Below are positions 24,320 through 36,700 of a DNA stretch of 64,000 nucleotides, piece by piece (position 1 is the stretch's first letter; each line of letters starts with the position of its first letter). The notes below the pieces were generated by a model. It was not told the DNA's origin. It searched no databases and saw only the letters and a program-made list of their open reading frames with translations. Position numbers and translations under genes: made by a program. Source of the DNA: Acanthochlamys bracteata (lineage: Eukaryota; Streptophyta; Magnoliopsida; Pandanales; Velloziaceae); the NCBI GenBank assembly GCA_019914995.1, contig CM034143.1, positions 5,185,501 to 5,249,500 on the forward strand. Direction: 5' to 3'.

Positions 24320-27039
24320 GAAAGACAGCTTACGATTGGTAAAATAATCAAACGTTCTTATAACAATCATGGCATACTTTAATATTAGTGATATTTTATC
24401 TAAAAATACATTATAACAAACAATCATGACATACAGTATGGGCCATCTCATTATGCTCGTAAATTATTTACTCCTATTCTTAATCGTTGTTCAAATTAAA
24501 TCTAATAACTAAAATAGATAAGATTAATAAGGAATGAACAGTTACTTTTAATTCTATATATACATTCTATCTATTTTAACTGTTGAACTTATTTTGATAA
24601 AAAATTAGAATTAGAAGTGAATAAAATATAAATATAATTAATGAGAGTGATTATATTTCTATCCTAATTATATATTACTCATCTATTATAAATGTTAGTT
24701 AAGAAACTCAAATCTAGTAATTAAGACCTTAAGATTAAGAATAGATTATAGCCCTTTTAAATCTTGATTCAAAGTGTTTAGAATTTCTTTTATTTCCCTC
24801 AACTTTCTAACAAATTATCAAGCTTACGTTACTGATAGATCTTTCAATGACAAAATATCAAAGAAATGACAAACGCAAACTTAACCAAAATATTATAAAA
24901 GCTTGCTTTCATTTGTATTTTATTTGAGATTACTTATAAAATAGAATAGTTTTTAAATAATAAGTATTTTTTAAAAAAAATTAAATAAACTTTACTTTTT
25001 TAATCTAAAAAAATTATAAAAATAAATAATAATAAAATTTTACAATACAGAATAAGCTTTCTAAAATTTTAAAAATTATGTAAAATCTTGTAAAAGATTC
25101 ATTATAAAATATAAAATAAAACATTAAAATAAAATGAAGTCACAAAGTACTGCCAAAAATAACCTTAGTTAATTCAAATCACGGATAAAAGATTATTTCG
25201 CTTGTCTTAATATATACGAACACTAATAAAAAGATTTCCTTATATAGTGGAATAATTAATCAGCAGTTGCTAACAAAACTACATAAGCACAATACGAAAA
25301 TAAAAAATTTTATTTTGAATACTCTCAATTATACCTCCAGTCTGTGTCATTCATATAAATATATCCTTAATTATTAATTTATTTTCTTTTGACCTATTAT
25401 GAACAACTTCAATGCCTTAAAACATAATAAAACTTAGCTGAAGCTTTCATTGATATCATCAAATGCTTAAACTATGAATTTTCTTTGTCTGTTCAAATTA
25501 ATGCACTAGGTAGGTCAACAGCAGGGAGTAGTTCTAAATTCTTTTGAAATAATTACTAAGAAAAATGTTAAGTAAATATTAAGTCAATATTCTTTAGCAT
25601 AATTGAGATCACTTTAAGAGAAGGTGATAGTTAACATATAACATGATTTCTTGTTATGTAATTAACAATTGATGTTCAGCATTAATAAAAACATATATGT
25701 ATACATATTTTTTTTCTATGAAACCAAAGATAGTTTATTAAGGGGAGCATGTAGAGAAGTTCTTAGTGGCTACTGTTGATTTCGTCCTTAAATTCAAATT
25801 GATTATGTTAATTAAAGTGTTACTGTCTTTGCTGTCATTGCTTGTTCTAGTAATCAATTTTTTTAGCACGTCAGTAAAACCTTGAACGCAGTATCTTCTG
25901 TTTCAAGTTGCTTTAACTAAATGTTAATTAAATGTTTAGCTGTTAGTTTATTGTAATTACAAAACTCAATCATGTCGCGGGACTGATCTAAGTATATGTT
26001 GGCTAGATTTAGATAGATTTTGAAACACGTTTTTTTCTTCTGAATTTCAAGGAAAATTAAGTATTCATGCAACTTAAATTATATCTAAATGCATGTTAAT
26101 ATCAAGCGTGAATGTTGGAATGTGTATCTGATCATTTCTAATGTTAGCAGGTGATTCTGCTAAACGGAAGAAAAGAACGAAGTTCAGCAGCAGTATCAAA
26201 TTATGTTGTCTGCTATACCCATGATTAACAATATAAACACAGTTGGGTTATCACTGCGGCGAAGCTAACATGCACGTAGATTTGGACATAAATCTATCGA
26301 CTAATCACCTAAGCTCTTACTCTCCACCATCTTATTCAGACATAAAAATCCACTTTGAAAGGCATTAGCACAGTGGGATTTGGACTTGTTTGGAGAGGAG
26401 GTGCCTCACTGTTAGCTACCCATGATTGCAGACGGTGACTGCACGGAGAAAACTTGGCACGGGAGTTTGCTAAGATGAGTTCCAGCATATCTAGGTGTAT
26501 GCACGACCAAAACAGCTTCATATTGCTCTCCATGGCGTTGGAAAACTAAGTTTACTTGATGTCAGGAAGCTCCAGTTACTTATTGAAGTGAAAAAACAGA
26601 ACTCAATAGTTAGGAAGATCCACTGAGACATTTAATCAAACAACTGGTGGGCAAGTTCCAAAAACAACGAAGCGTATGAGCTACTGAAACTTCAAATATG
26701 CACACAAATCTCATTAATCAACAAACTGATAGAATACATATATAACGCACAAATCCTCATCACCACTTAAGCTGAACAACAACATATACCACTACTACTA
26801 CCTACAGGATGCATAAAAATAGGAAGACTAGATCAGCCTTGGACTGAATCATTCGAATAATGACTACACTGGACTGAAGTTTGCTTCACACTAGCTAGTT
26901 CACGTGCATGGAAGACCCAAACCCTTTAAAATTTGAAAAATACAAAAAGTTGTATGTGATAAGATCTTATTATTGCTTATTTTAATAGATAATAAATGGA
27001 ATTCATTCTCCAAATATCTTCAAAATACTCTTTCTTCTT
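24320..27039. other. AT-rich spacer
   Basis: No gene was recognised. A minus-strand frame at 26336-26533 (about 65 codons from an ATG) has no clear family match; see the rejected items. The rest is AT-rich and unremarkable. Confidence 0.5.
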
Positions 27040-27735
27040 ATTGGGTCTCCGAGCTAGGTTAGGCCTGGGTTAGTGATGTAAGGTCTACGGATGGTGCCAA
27101 GTAAAAATAATGCTAGTCAGTTTAGATATGGGCTAGCAATTCGTTTTTGATTTGGCCAACTAAACTCTGATTTTGTTAGTTTAACAACATACCCTCCTTA
27201 ATAGTCCTGCATTATTTAGATGCTAGAATTAAAATGTACTTATATGTATGAGATATTAATTCCTAAATAGTTGGTCAATTATTTTAAATAAAGATCGATT
27301 ATACATTTGGTGTTAGAGTTTGCGAGGTATAATTATTCGGTGTGTTGCTGAGGGAGAGATTTTGGGTCTTCAAATTGGATTAGGCTAGAATTGAAATGTA
27401 TCCTCCTTAATGCTAGTCATTTAGATATGGGCCAACAATTCGTCTTTATTTTGCCAACTTAACTCTGACTTTGTAGGTTTAACAACATAACCTCTTTAAT
27501 AGTCTCGCATTACCTAGATGCTAGAATTGAAATGTACTTATAAGTATGAGATGTTAATTCATAAATAGTTGGTCAATTATTTTAAATAAAGATCGATTCT
27601 ACACTTGTGGTAGAGTTTGCGAGGTATAACTATTCGGTGTGCTGCTGAAGGAGAGATTTTGGATCTCCAAATTGAATTAGGTTCGAATTAGTAGCAGAGT
27701 GGTCTACTGATTGTGCCAAAATAAAAAACGAGCTG
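27040..27735. repeat. Tandem repeat of about 300 bp, roughly 2.3 copies
   Basis: Copy 1 runs about 27109-27404 and copy 2 about 27405-27700. Shared phrases include GCTAGTCA, TTTAGATATGGGC, AATAGTTGGTCAATTATTTT, AAATAAAGATCGATT, GAGTTTGCGAGGTATAA and GAGAGATTTTGG. The piece at 27040-27108 matches the end of copy 2 (GGTCTACxGATxGTGCCAA). Copies differ by scattered substitutions, so the duplication is not very recent. There is no coding content. It may derive from LTRs in tandem, which is unproven. Confidence 0.8.
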
Positions 27736-28074
27736 ATCATCTTAGAAGTGAACTAATAACTCGTCTTGAATTGAGGTAAATGGACCAAAACGCATTACTC
27801 TAACTAACACTCCTGTGCGAAAACATGGAAACTCAATAGGTGCGAATGTTGGAGTCTGGAATATCAAGAAGACATGTCGTGATTATAATTTGATCAAACG
27901 TATAAATTCATAATTCAACATCGTTATATGTGATCTAGTATAGAAAATAACTCGCGCATGAAAATATGAACGGCATAAAAGTGATATAAAACTATATGAA
28001 ACTTTGGATGTTCCACTGAAGGTAAAGCACATTCAAATGAAATGAATATGCTAAGTTTACAAACTAGTAAGATA

Positions 28075-28430
28075 CACTACAATAAAAACGGTATTTAGCT
28101 ACCAAAATAGTAGGAACTAAACAAAGTTAGTTCCTACTAATAGGTAACAATAACCAGAAGGGAATGGTCACTATTATAAATCAATAGAGATCAGAACAAA
28201 CAAATGGCCGCTGTTGTTATCATATTAGTGACGAATAGATGTAGATGTTGGTCGCTACTGCTTCAAAAATAGCGACCAAAACGACCATTGGTTGCTATTG
28301 AAGAAATTAATTACGCCTGATGGTTGAGTTAGTGGCTAGTACGAAGCATCAACGACTAGTCCGTATTAGTCGTTACTTTTAAGTAACGGCGTCCATACTG
28401 ATTTTGGCTCGCTGTTGTGATGTACTGGAT
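28075..28430 (+). mobile_element. Non-autonomous CACTA-like element
   Basis: It begins CACTACAATAAAAACGG, the terminal motif of CACTA (En/Spm) elements. The body has repeated (T)AGCGACCAAAA-type words in both orientations and a perfect 13-bp inverted repeat at 28108-28120 / 28127-28139. The expected right end is degraded (TGTTGTGATG near 28425), so the boundary is approximate. No transposase remains. Confidence 0.6.
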
Positions 28431-28439
28431 AAGGAGAGT

Positions 28440-29080
28440 GAGGAGAAAGCAGAGGAAGATTCAGAAATAAGGCGCCCACACAGAAATAGAAGAATGGCAA
28501 CCAAGTGCCACTTGTGTCCCGGGTGCAGTTCCTAATGCACCCAGGACATCATTTGAATTTTAGCTTGACAGCAAGATTCAGGAGGATAGAGTTCATTAGG
28601 AATTCTATTCTTTTAAAATAGCGTAAGTATTGTATTCCTAAAGAACTCCAAGTAGACAGAAGAAGTGTAGTTATGGAGTTCCATGAATAATAGCCTCTAG
28701 GGCCTGGATTGGCATTCGGTTAGCAGAGTGCCAATAGAAGTTCAGTCCTTTAGGGACTCTTATAATTTGAGTTTCATTCTTATTGGAACTCCTTTAGGGA
28801 ATTAGATAAGGAAAGGAGTTCTTTAGCTTTGTATCTTCTTTAATTATAAATAGAGGCATAGCCTTGAGAGAGGCATGCAAAATTGATCTCCTAAGTAAAT
28901 TTTAGTTTCTAGTTATATCATCTCCAGTGCACCGAGGCATACACCTTAAGGTGTATCATGTTGATGGTACAAGAACACCATTTTTTTTTTTTGTTCGTTA
29001 CGTGAACAACAACAATGACCATTATTGTTTATTGGTCACCGTTGCTCGCACTGCAGCACTAGTATTTACACTAGTTGCAT
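28440..29080 (+). mobile_element. Putative solo LTR or promoter-bearing retroelement fragment
   Basis: The stretch has a TATA-like ATTATAAATAGAGGC near 28845, preceded by several GGAATTC / AACTCC repeats typical of copia LTR U3 regions. An inverted repeat TGTCCCGGGTGCA / TGCACCCAGGACA lies at 28515-28527 and 28536-28548. There is no PBS, no gag-pol, and the TG..CA ends are not resolved. It is not clear whether this is separate from the adjoining CACTA-like element. Confidence 0.35.
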
Positions 29081-30028
29081 AGAAAAACATATTATAACTT
29101 GTAAACATTTGTTTTAGTAGAATTAAGATGATTGTATGTGACTTAGAATTTCTATATATCATAGTTGAGTACATTTTTGATGATATATATAATTATTTAT
29201 ACTCTATCGATATATATAATAATAGACATATAAGATTTAATAAATTTTTGACATTGATTGTAAGACTAAATTTATCTGAATTTTATGAAATTTGGTTTGA
29301 AAAAATGATGTAAAGATTTGGTACAGGTCCAACTATTTAAATATTATATTTGAAATGTAAATAAGAAAGTTTATGCAAATACTATAACGTAAGAGCATAA
29401 CTATTATAATGACTTGAGTATTCATATTGTTAGTAACTTAATTACTCAACATACAGTCGCAAGTATTAAATGGAGGATTTAAACCTTGAATATACAAAAT
29501 TTTATCAAATTCAGATACGTAGTGCTCCAATTTATGCCTAAAGCTTGTCAATCATATATTTTTAATTTAATCATCGATTGTAATGGAGTGTAAAAAATTA
29601 TACAAATCGTCTGAATTTTGTGGACATAATATATTAAAACTCTAAATCCAAGTTAATTTAACTGTAAGTTTTACATAAACAGACAGTTCAGAGTTGTAAC
29701 TTCAGCGTCATCCAAGTAAATATAAAAAAGCCACAAGTGTAGTTACCCTTTAAGCACTGAAAAACATTTATATCCTTCGTTTAATATCAAATACAGGGAT
29801 GCCCAAGCTATAATTTCTTCGACATTTTCAAATACAATTCTAGTAAGTATTAACGCTATCTGTTGATGCTGAAGAATAGAAAGACCTGATCAGAGTTTAT
29901 ACATGTGCTGGAAGTTGCTTGCATCCAATATATGATAGGTGTAAACTTCCCAATACCATTTCAACTGTGCCAGATGGTTTTAATTTCCAGAATCAAGATC
30001 TTGTTCGTAACAATAACATAAATACATT
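29081..30028. other. AT-rich spacer and 3' flank of the dehydrogenase gene
   Basis: No gene was seen. The last ~250 bp before 30029 probably contain the 3' UTR of the minus-strand dehydrogenase. Confidence 0.5.
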
Positions 30029-33000
30029 TCACAAAGAAGAAAAAAGAAGACCAGGTAGAGTAACACCGGCATCGACAATGAACGTATTGCCTGTAACATA
30101 TTCAGATGAATCGTGAATCAGATACCGGATGACTGAAGTCAATGCTGGGTTAATTGTACCGTAAGCCCTCAGTGGTACAGTCTTCTTAGCAACATTGTTG
30201 AGCCATTCTTTTTCCATTAGACCCTTGGTTATCTCAGATTTGAACAGTCCAGGTGCTATCGAATTCACTCTGATGCTATGCTTCCCCAGCTCCAAAGCCA
30301 TGGTCTGATAAAGAAAGCAGGATTTCATTTATACTAAGAAAACTTGTTCTAAGACTATAACATTCAAGTGCATAGCAATTGCTATCAGTTTGGTTCAGTT
30401 GTGATTTTATAAGTAAGGTTTGCAGGTGAAGCCAATTCTCGAGGCATGACTGCAGTGGTTACCTTGGTAGCAGCATTGACAGCTGTCTTTGATGCAGCAT
30501 ATGCAATGCCCCCAGGCAATTGCCCACGCTCAAGGCCAGCAATTGATGAAATGTTGATAACTGATCCTTTCTGTTTTGCATCACGTATCCGCCTGCATAC
30601 AAACTTGGATACCAGCCACATGCCAGTTAAATTGGTTGCAATGTTCTTGTCCCAGTCCTCTTCGCTCCAGTCTAATGGAGAATGTACGCCACCTGCCATA
30701 TTAACAAAGTGTGAGAAGAAAGCAAACTATTTTTCAGTTCAATTTGCAAATAAAATGAAGCAAATCGACTTAATTCAAAATAAGGAACGCAGAGGACAAT
30801 ATAAAACCTATGGAAACATGGTGCAGAGTTGTAAGTTTGAAGGGAAATTTCCAAAAAAGATATAGTGCACTATAGCTCGATAGACTAGTAACTACATGTT
30901 TAATGATCAAGACAATCTAAGAAGACCTTCTGTCTAAGGAGGACATGAATACTTTTAGCATGGCATTTAAAATTATATAAACAAGCAAATCTGCAATAAC
31001 ACAAGTCTTTCTTATAATCTTTCCTTATTCCTCGTCATTCCATTTTGGAGTTGCATAAATTTATGAAGCTAATATCACATAATTAATGTCCTCATCAAGG
31101 TTGTCAAAATCGAGATTTAACTTCTAAAATCCTACGGACCAGACAGATCCTAGTTAAAATCCCAATATTTATACATTTACATTAGCATGGTTGTTAAAAT
31201 AATAAAATCCACATTTAACTCCTAATATCAATCATACGACTTTTACAGAGACGGACCAATCCTAGTTAAAATGTAGAATTTGACAAACCTGTTCCTCATG
31301 AACACTAAAATAATGTGCCTCATTACAATGTCGAAGAGTTCCACTCAATTGTCTCGGGATGCCATGTTAGCCAGATAATCTCAACAGAAAGTAATTTTCC
31401 AACAAAGTTTTATACATTAACATTCTGCTACATGCTCCCGCAAACTGACAAATTGGCTGCACCTAAAGCAACAGTCATTTTTCATATGAAAAATATTATG
31501 ACATGGAGAAAAGGATCGACAACACCACCTAGAAATAGGCGAAAGTAGTCCTTTCAGATAGAAAGGGAACCCTTAACATATATAGTGCTTCCACTGGAAG
31601 GAAGGTAACCTCTAACCAGTGCTCCAAACTTTTTCAAACTATAAAATAGTTTCTTATATATAACCACTTAAACATATACAATAAACTTCACTGTAAAGAC
31701 AGAAATTGCCAAACAAAATAGAACATCAGCATCATTTTACTAAGAATAGCATCGCACTTAATAACGTCTTGATGAAAGGGTAACATGCACAATGAATGCA
31801 TACTAGTATGTTGGTATGAAATCTAAAGAACATGAACACACGCAAGGCCAACCGGCACCTTATGGACCATAGATACAAATAATGCATACTAGTATGTTGC
31901 TACGAAACCTAAGGAACAAGAACACATGAAAGGCCAACCGGAACCATGTGGATCATAGGTACAACGGATAGTAGTATGTTAGTATGAAACCTAAATAACA
32001 AGAACACATGCAAAGCCAACCTGCACCTTTTGGACCATAGATACACAACACCAACGATATATTTTGAGACCCTTAGCCGATACAACCAACTAACTTCTTC
32101 ACCGAAAGAAGAAAGCTAAAAGGACCAAAACCAGTAAAAAAGAATGATTCAACCTTACGATTTTACTCCAAGCATGTCTTACATAACCACTTCTATTTGT
32201 CATATCATATTTTGTCATATCATATTTTGTCATATCAAACATTCATAACAAAGTAATATGTAGATCAACTCCGACTCGGTTCATAGGCAAGCCAGCTGAA
32301 AAGAATAGGATATAATAATCAGTTCAGCATTTCAGTAGAGAAACAGCAAAACCAAATTTATATTTCCAAAATATTAAATCATAAGAAATAAAAAATCCAC
32401 AAACTATTCTAAACAGCAAAAACCACAAACTAACCATTCAATCAATTCAACACATTTCTAATTTTCTAAATAGAAACTTAGAAAAAAAACAACCAACCTT
32501 AAGTATGTGCTTTAATCGGTAGGAAATAAACTTCTTAAAACTAGATTCAGTAGAACTGAGTTAAAGTAAAAAATAGAATAAAATTGAATTCGATAAATCT
32601 GATATAAACTCAAAAACAGAAATTGAGTTCGAACTTAAAATCTGGCGGTCCGTGTGATTAAAACACAACCTTCGTCAAATCTTAAAAAGAAAACACTCGA
32701 TTACCTCTAACACCAGCATTATTAACCAAAGCATCAATCCTGCCGAACGCATTCCACGCCTTCTCCACCGCCAGCTCAATCTCATTACCTTTACCACTAA
32801 CATCAACCGCAATCCCCACGGCACGATCTGTACCACCATATCCACCATTGATTTCATTACAGAGCGATTGAAGCAGTTCAACACGTCGAGCCGTTGCAAC
32901 AACAAAACACCCGGCAGAGGCTAGATCGAGACAGAGTTCTCTACCGATCCCTGACGAAGCACCCGTTACCATCACTACTTTGCCATCGAGTTTCTCCCAT

Positions 33001-33032
33001 GGCTTCCGCAATTCCCTCTCTGATAACGCCAT
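30029..33032 (-). CDS. Short-chain dehydrogenase/reductase (classical SDR, FabG-like)
   Basis: Three exons on the minus strand: 33032-32705, 30692-30463, 30304-30029, totalling 277 residues with no targeting peptide obvious. The Rossmann cofactor motif TGASSGIG lies at residues 23-30. ATARR after the second strand suggests NADPH preference. NNAG is at about 103-106, SSIAG gives the catalytic Ser near 159, and YAASK gives Tyr174 and Lys178. The segment IRVNSIAPG follows, and the C-terminus ([15 protein letters not shown]) is standard for classical SDRs. It reduces or oxidises a small carbonyl/alcohol substrate with NAD(P)(H), probably in the cytosol; database names such as 3-oxoacyl-ACP reductase are generic and the substrate cannot be read from sequence. 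Intron 1 is 2.0 kb and contains a minisatellite. TGACG motifs lie about 650-700 bp upstream. Confidence 0.93.
31799..32049. repeat. Intronic minisatellite, about 84-bp unit in 3 copies
   Basis: Units at about 31799-31884, 31885-31966 and 31967-32049 share TAGTATGTT, ATGAAA/ACGAAACCTAA, AAGAACACA, GGCCAACCGG/GCCAACCTGC and GGACCATAGATACA. All lie within intron 1 of the dehydrogenase gene. Divergence between units is about 10-20% by eye. Confidence 0.85.
32190..32240. repeat. Short tandem repeat of TTTGTCATATCATA-type units
   Basis: About three 16-base units (TTTGTCATATCATATT) lie in tandem in the same intron as the minisatellite. Confidence 0.8.
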
Positions 33033-33640
33033 TGAAAGAAAGCTTCCAGAAGATCCTAGAGATTCAGTCGAAGAAATGGAGATCGAAAGATTGGTGCCTG
33101 AGAAAGAAGAGCGTTTAACGCAGAGGCGTATTTATAGCATTGAATTCAATGGCGCCAGAGTGAAAGAGAGAGAATTTCGTCAGGTGAGTCTCTCGTGATC
33201 GTGACATTACTTTACGATGAGGTTCTCGTGGTGTAGTGTTGCACGTGACAGATTTGTTGGGTTTTTCTCCTGGCGTAGAAAAAAAAACAAATTTAAATGG
33301 AATGAGAAATAGATAATGTGATAAAATATGAAACATGCTTCAGAGACAAATTACTCAATAGAATGGATTCAACTGACAAAAAAAATTTGTTTTAAACGTT
33401 GAGACGAGAATTTCTCTGAAAATAAAATCGTAATTTTCAATTATTAGGTAATATTTCTGGTAATATTAATACGAATGCAATGATGTAATCTGCGAAAATA
33501 TTAACCTACGACGAGAAAGCCAAAAACAAATTTTGCATGCAACTCTACTAGATAGAGAACATGAATTTGTCAGGTTGATAAACTTGCCAATATTTTGAAT
33601 TACAAAAGAACTCTAAAACGAAAGATGATTTTCTTTTGAT
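33033..33640 (-). promoter_or_regulatory. 5' leader and proximal promoter of the dehydrogenase gene
   Basis: This is the non-coding DNA directly upstream of the minus-strand ATG. Sense-strand TATA-like motifs are not clear. No gene lies in it. Confidence 0.4.
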
Positions 33641-33675
33641 TGGATTTCGAATAGTGGATAAAACTTGATTAGATA

Positions 33676-33742
33676 ATTCATGACGTTACCGATGCACACG
33701 TCATCTAATTGCGTCTCACCACCGATGCAATTCATGACGTTA
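33676..33742. promoter_or_regulatory. Cluster of three TGACG (as-1-like) motifs
   Basis: TGACG occurs at 33681-33685 and 33735-33739 on the plus strand and at 33699-33703 on the minus strand. They are embedded in repeated words TTCATGACGTTA and ACCGATGCA. TGA-type bZIP factors bind TGACG, and some plant SDR detoxification genes are TGA-controlled. That this cluster regulates the gene starting at 33032 is inference. Confidence 0.4.
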
Positions 33743-36700
33743 TTTAATTAGAAGGTTCACCGCATTTCTTCCTCGAGATGTTCCAGTTATGTTTTTTTAT
33801 GACAAGTTGAGAAAACTCCAACTCAAATTTTTCTATACCACATTTTAAAAGACTTTAAGAATTAAGTCTTTTAATATTTAAAAAAATAATTAAATAAGAC
33901 ACTAAATTAAAGATTAACAAGTTCATAAGTTTATAAATTATAATATTATTTGTTATTTATATTATTAAATATATAAATATTAACAAGTTACTTATGTTTT
34001 TTAATCTAAAAGTTTTTAGTGTCAAATATTAATTTCTTTGAGAAGATTTTAAAGATTAAAGTATATATAACAATAAACTCACAAATTTAACATATATTTT
34101 TTATCTTTTTTGGCAGTTTAAAGGCAGTTAATATTTTTTTATAAAAAATAAAATATAAATGTAAAAACAATATGTCCTAAACAAATCAAGCAATTAAATT
34201 TCCTTAGCAATCAATCACCAATTGGGCATCAAAACTAATTTGGCGAAAGCTTGACGCTGTGCTTATTTCTTGGTTGCCCACGCTTATAAGTATAATTAAA
34301 AGATTCGAATTGGATTGTCCAAATCAATTCAAAAATTATTGATTTAGAGTTAAAATTAGTCCGAATTGTAAATTAAATCGGACCAATTCGGATTGTCTAA
34401 ATCGACGCGGACGAGATTCGAGTTTGGATCGTTCTAGGCCATTTAGGAAAAAAATTCCTCCAACTACACTAACAAAAAATGCCTTATATTTTCTTTACCT
34501 TTCTATTTTAGTTTTTATTATTTTTTCTCTCTTCTTTTCATTCTTTTTTTTTCCCGACATTCACCCACTCCTTCTACTTCACCAGCCAACCACCATCTCT
34601 TCCGGAACTGAATTTTCTTTTTTTTTTTTTTTTCTCCAACGTCTATCTCCTCCCCTCTCTCTTACTCTTTCTTGTTTTAATTTCACCGGATTTTAGCCAA
34701 AACTCTTTGCCGACGATTTGACTGAACAGAAATAAGAAAAGAAACAATTATTTGCTTTACAAAAGCAATCCACACCTCTACATCACGACACTATTCTCTT
34801 CTCCACTTTACAAATTCCTTCTCTTTCCTCCCTTTCTAAATCATTCTCAATCTCTTCCTTCAACAATGGCAATATTGTAACAAGATAGTAAATTTATTGT
34901 ATAATATTATATTATAATTAAATTCATAATTCTTTTTAGAAAAAAATAGAAATCTATATGTTAAAATATTTCTGCATTATCAGTAAGATCTGATTCTGAT
35001 GATACTTTGCACTGTGTTCTTTGTCTTCTATTATTATAATTTTTCATGATTTTTGATATGAATTTATAGCTAATATGTTTCTCAGAAACTTATAACTAAT
35101 ATGTTCCTCAGTGAGTCTTCAAGATTGAATTATATCTGAAAAATTATTCCAGTAATGTTTGATTCTGCTTCTTGTTTATTGAATTTTTATCTATCATTTT
35201 ACGATTTTTTAAATTTATATTGATCGTCATTTGATGTGTTATTCGATCAATCTTATAGTGTACATATTGGTCTAACTCTGATGAAAAATTGAATTTCAAA
35301 TAGAATCGAAATAATATTTGAAATTACTTCTAAAGAGTGAACGATTATTACGATTTTCAACTTCTTTTCTGTCTAGCGAATAACAATGAAGTAGCCAGCT
35401 ATCGAGTCCTCTGTTCTCTGCTCTTCTCTGTTTGCAATGCTCTGATTCTATACGTAGTTATTTGATCCATGAAGTAATGAGACAACAATTAGGTAGATGG
35501 CTGTTTGGTGGCTGAAGTTTGTAGTCCTCTATCTGTGCTTTGTTCTTTGGCTACTGTTCATGCGCCTATGAAGAAATTTTATATATAAGTAGTAAGCAGG
35601 TAGCTTCTTGTCAGATGGCTATCTATAGAATTGCTATAGATGGCTTATTGTCTGATAGGTGAATGATGAATCTTATTCATAAAATCCTACAAATTTTGAT
35701 TCAAATTAGTTCACTCTAATTTATAAACTATAAATTAATTATTATTATCATCAAAATTAATTTTGGGTTCCAACAAGAAATTCACTTTTCGAGCACCTAC
35801 ACCCACAAACATTCTTTTCATCACAAAATTTAGAAGTTGTCGAGCTTGTCAGCAACAAATTTGAAGGGCATTAGAAGGATGGTTTCTTCTTTTCTCTATA
35901 ATAACTAGACTTAGCAAACAATAGCTTGACAAAGGTTGAAGTTTGGAAAGCCGGAGAAAATTTACCAGCTGTTGATATTGAGTTTAACTCGCTGGTACTG
36001 TTATCGGAGTTAGTGTTAACAGGAGTTGACCCGTCGATCAACCTGTACCGAGTCAGTTCGAAAATTATCGATCTGGATAACTTTTTGAATTGACTATGGT
36101 TCGCTACCAAATATGCTTATAATGTAATTGAGTTAGGGCATGGATACATATTGTTATGTCAATTTCACTTGTTTGGTTTGGTGCTCTAGTTAGGCACTAA
36201 TCATGCGCTACCAAAAATTTCAATTGTGCTTGTTATTAGTTGTTCATGAGATTTCATGAGACCTACCTAGGAATGTCTCGATTGGTAGGGTAGCGATGTG
36301 GATAGTAAGTACATTATAAGAGTGTGTTTATTAGATTAGGAGATTAGAATAAGTTATTATAAATAGTAATAGAAGTAAATTTAATTTTTATATTTAAAAA
36401 AATGACTTAGAAATAATTTTTTATATTCTTTTGTGTAGTTGAAGATAATGTTTTAGTGAAAAAAAAAATTGAATTGTAGGGGTAAGAAGAAGACACTCTA
36501 AATCCTTCATCTTCGCTCGCGATTAAGGATAAGTTTGAAAATAAATATCATACACTTAACATAGGCAGTGAGTGATCATAGAATTGTGATGAACATATTT
36601 GGTGAAAATCAGTTTGCACCGGACAGTTTTTAGGTATAAAATTGCAGGTCACAACAAAAACATTTTTGTTAAGAGAGAAGAGAATCACATGAGTATCATG

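Noticed and set aside
26336-26533. 65-codon minus-strand open frame with APPLQTSPNP and FKVDFYV, faintly like a LINE RNase H segment
   Set aside because: The resemblance is too weak and short, no neighbouring reverse-transcriptase remains are visible, and the region is left as spacer.
28075-29080. Possible integrated pararetrovirus promoter (TATA-like box and hairpin)
   Set aside because: No coat, movement or reverse-transcriptase fragments are present; a CACTA-like element plus an LTR-like unit explain the visible features better.
34424-34696. 90-codon plus-strand frame rich in Phe/Leu/Ser
   Set aside because: It is the translation of a pyrimidine tract; no ATG-supported start or domain.
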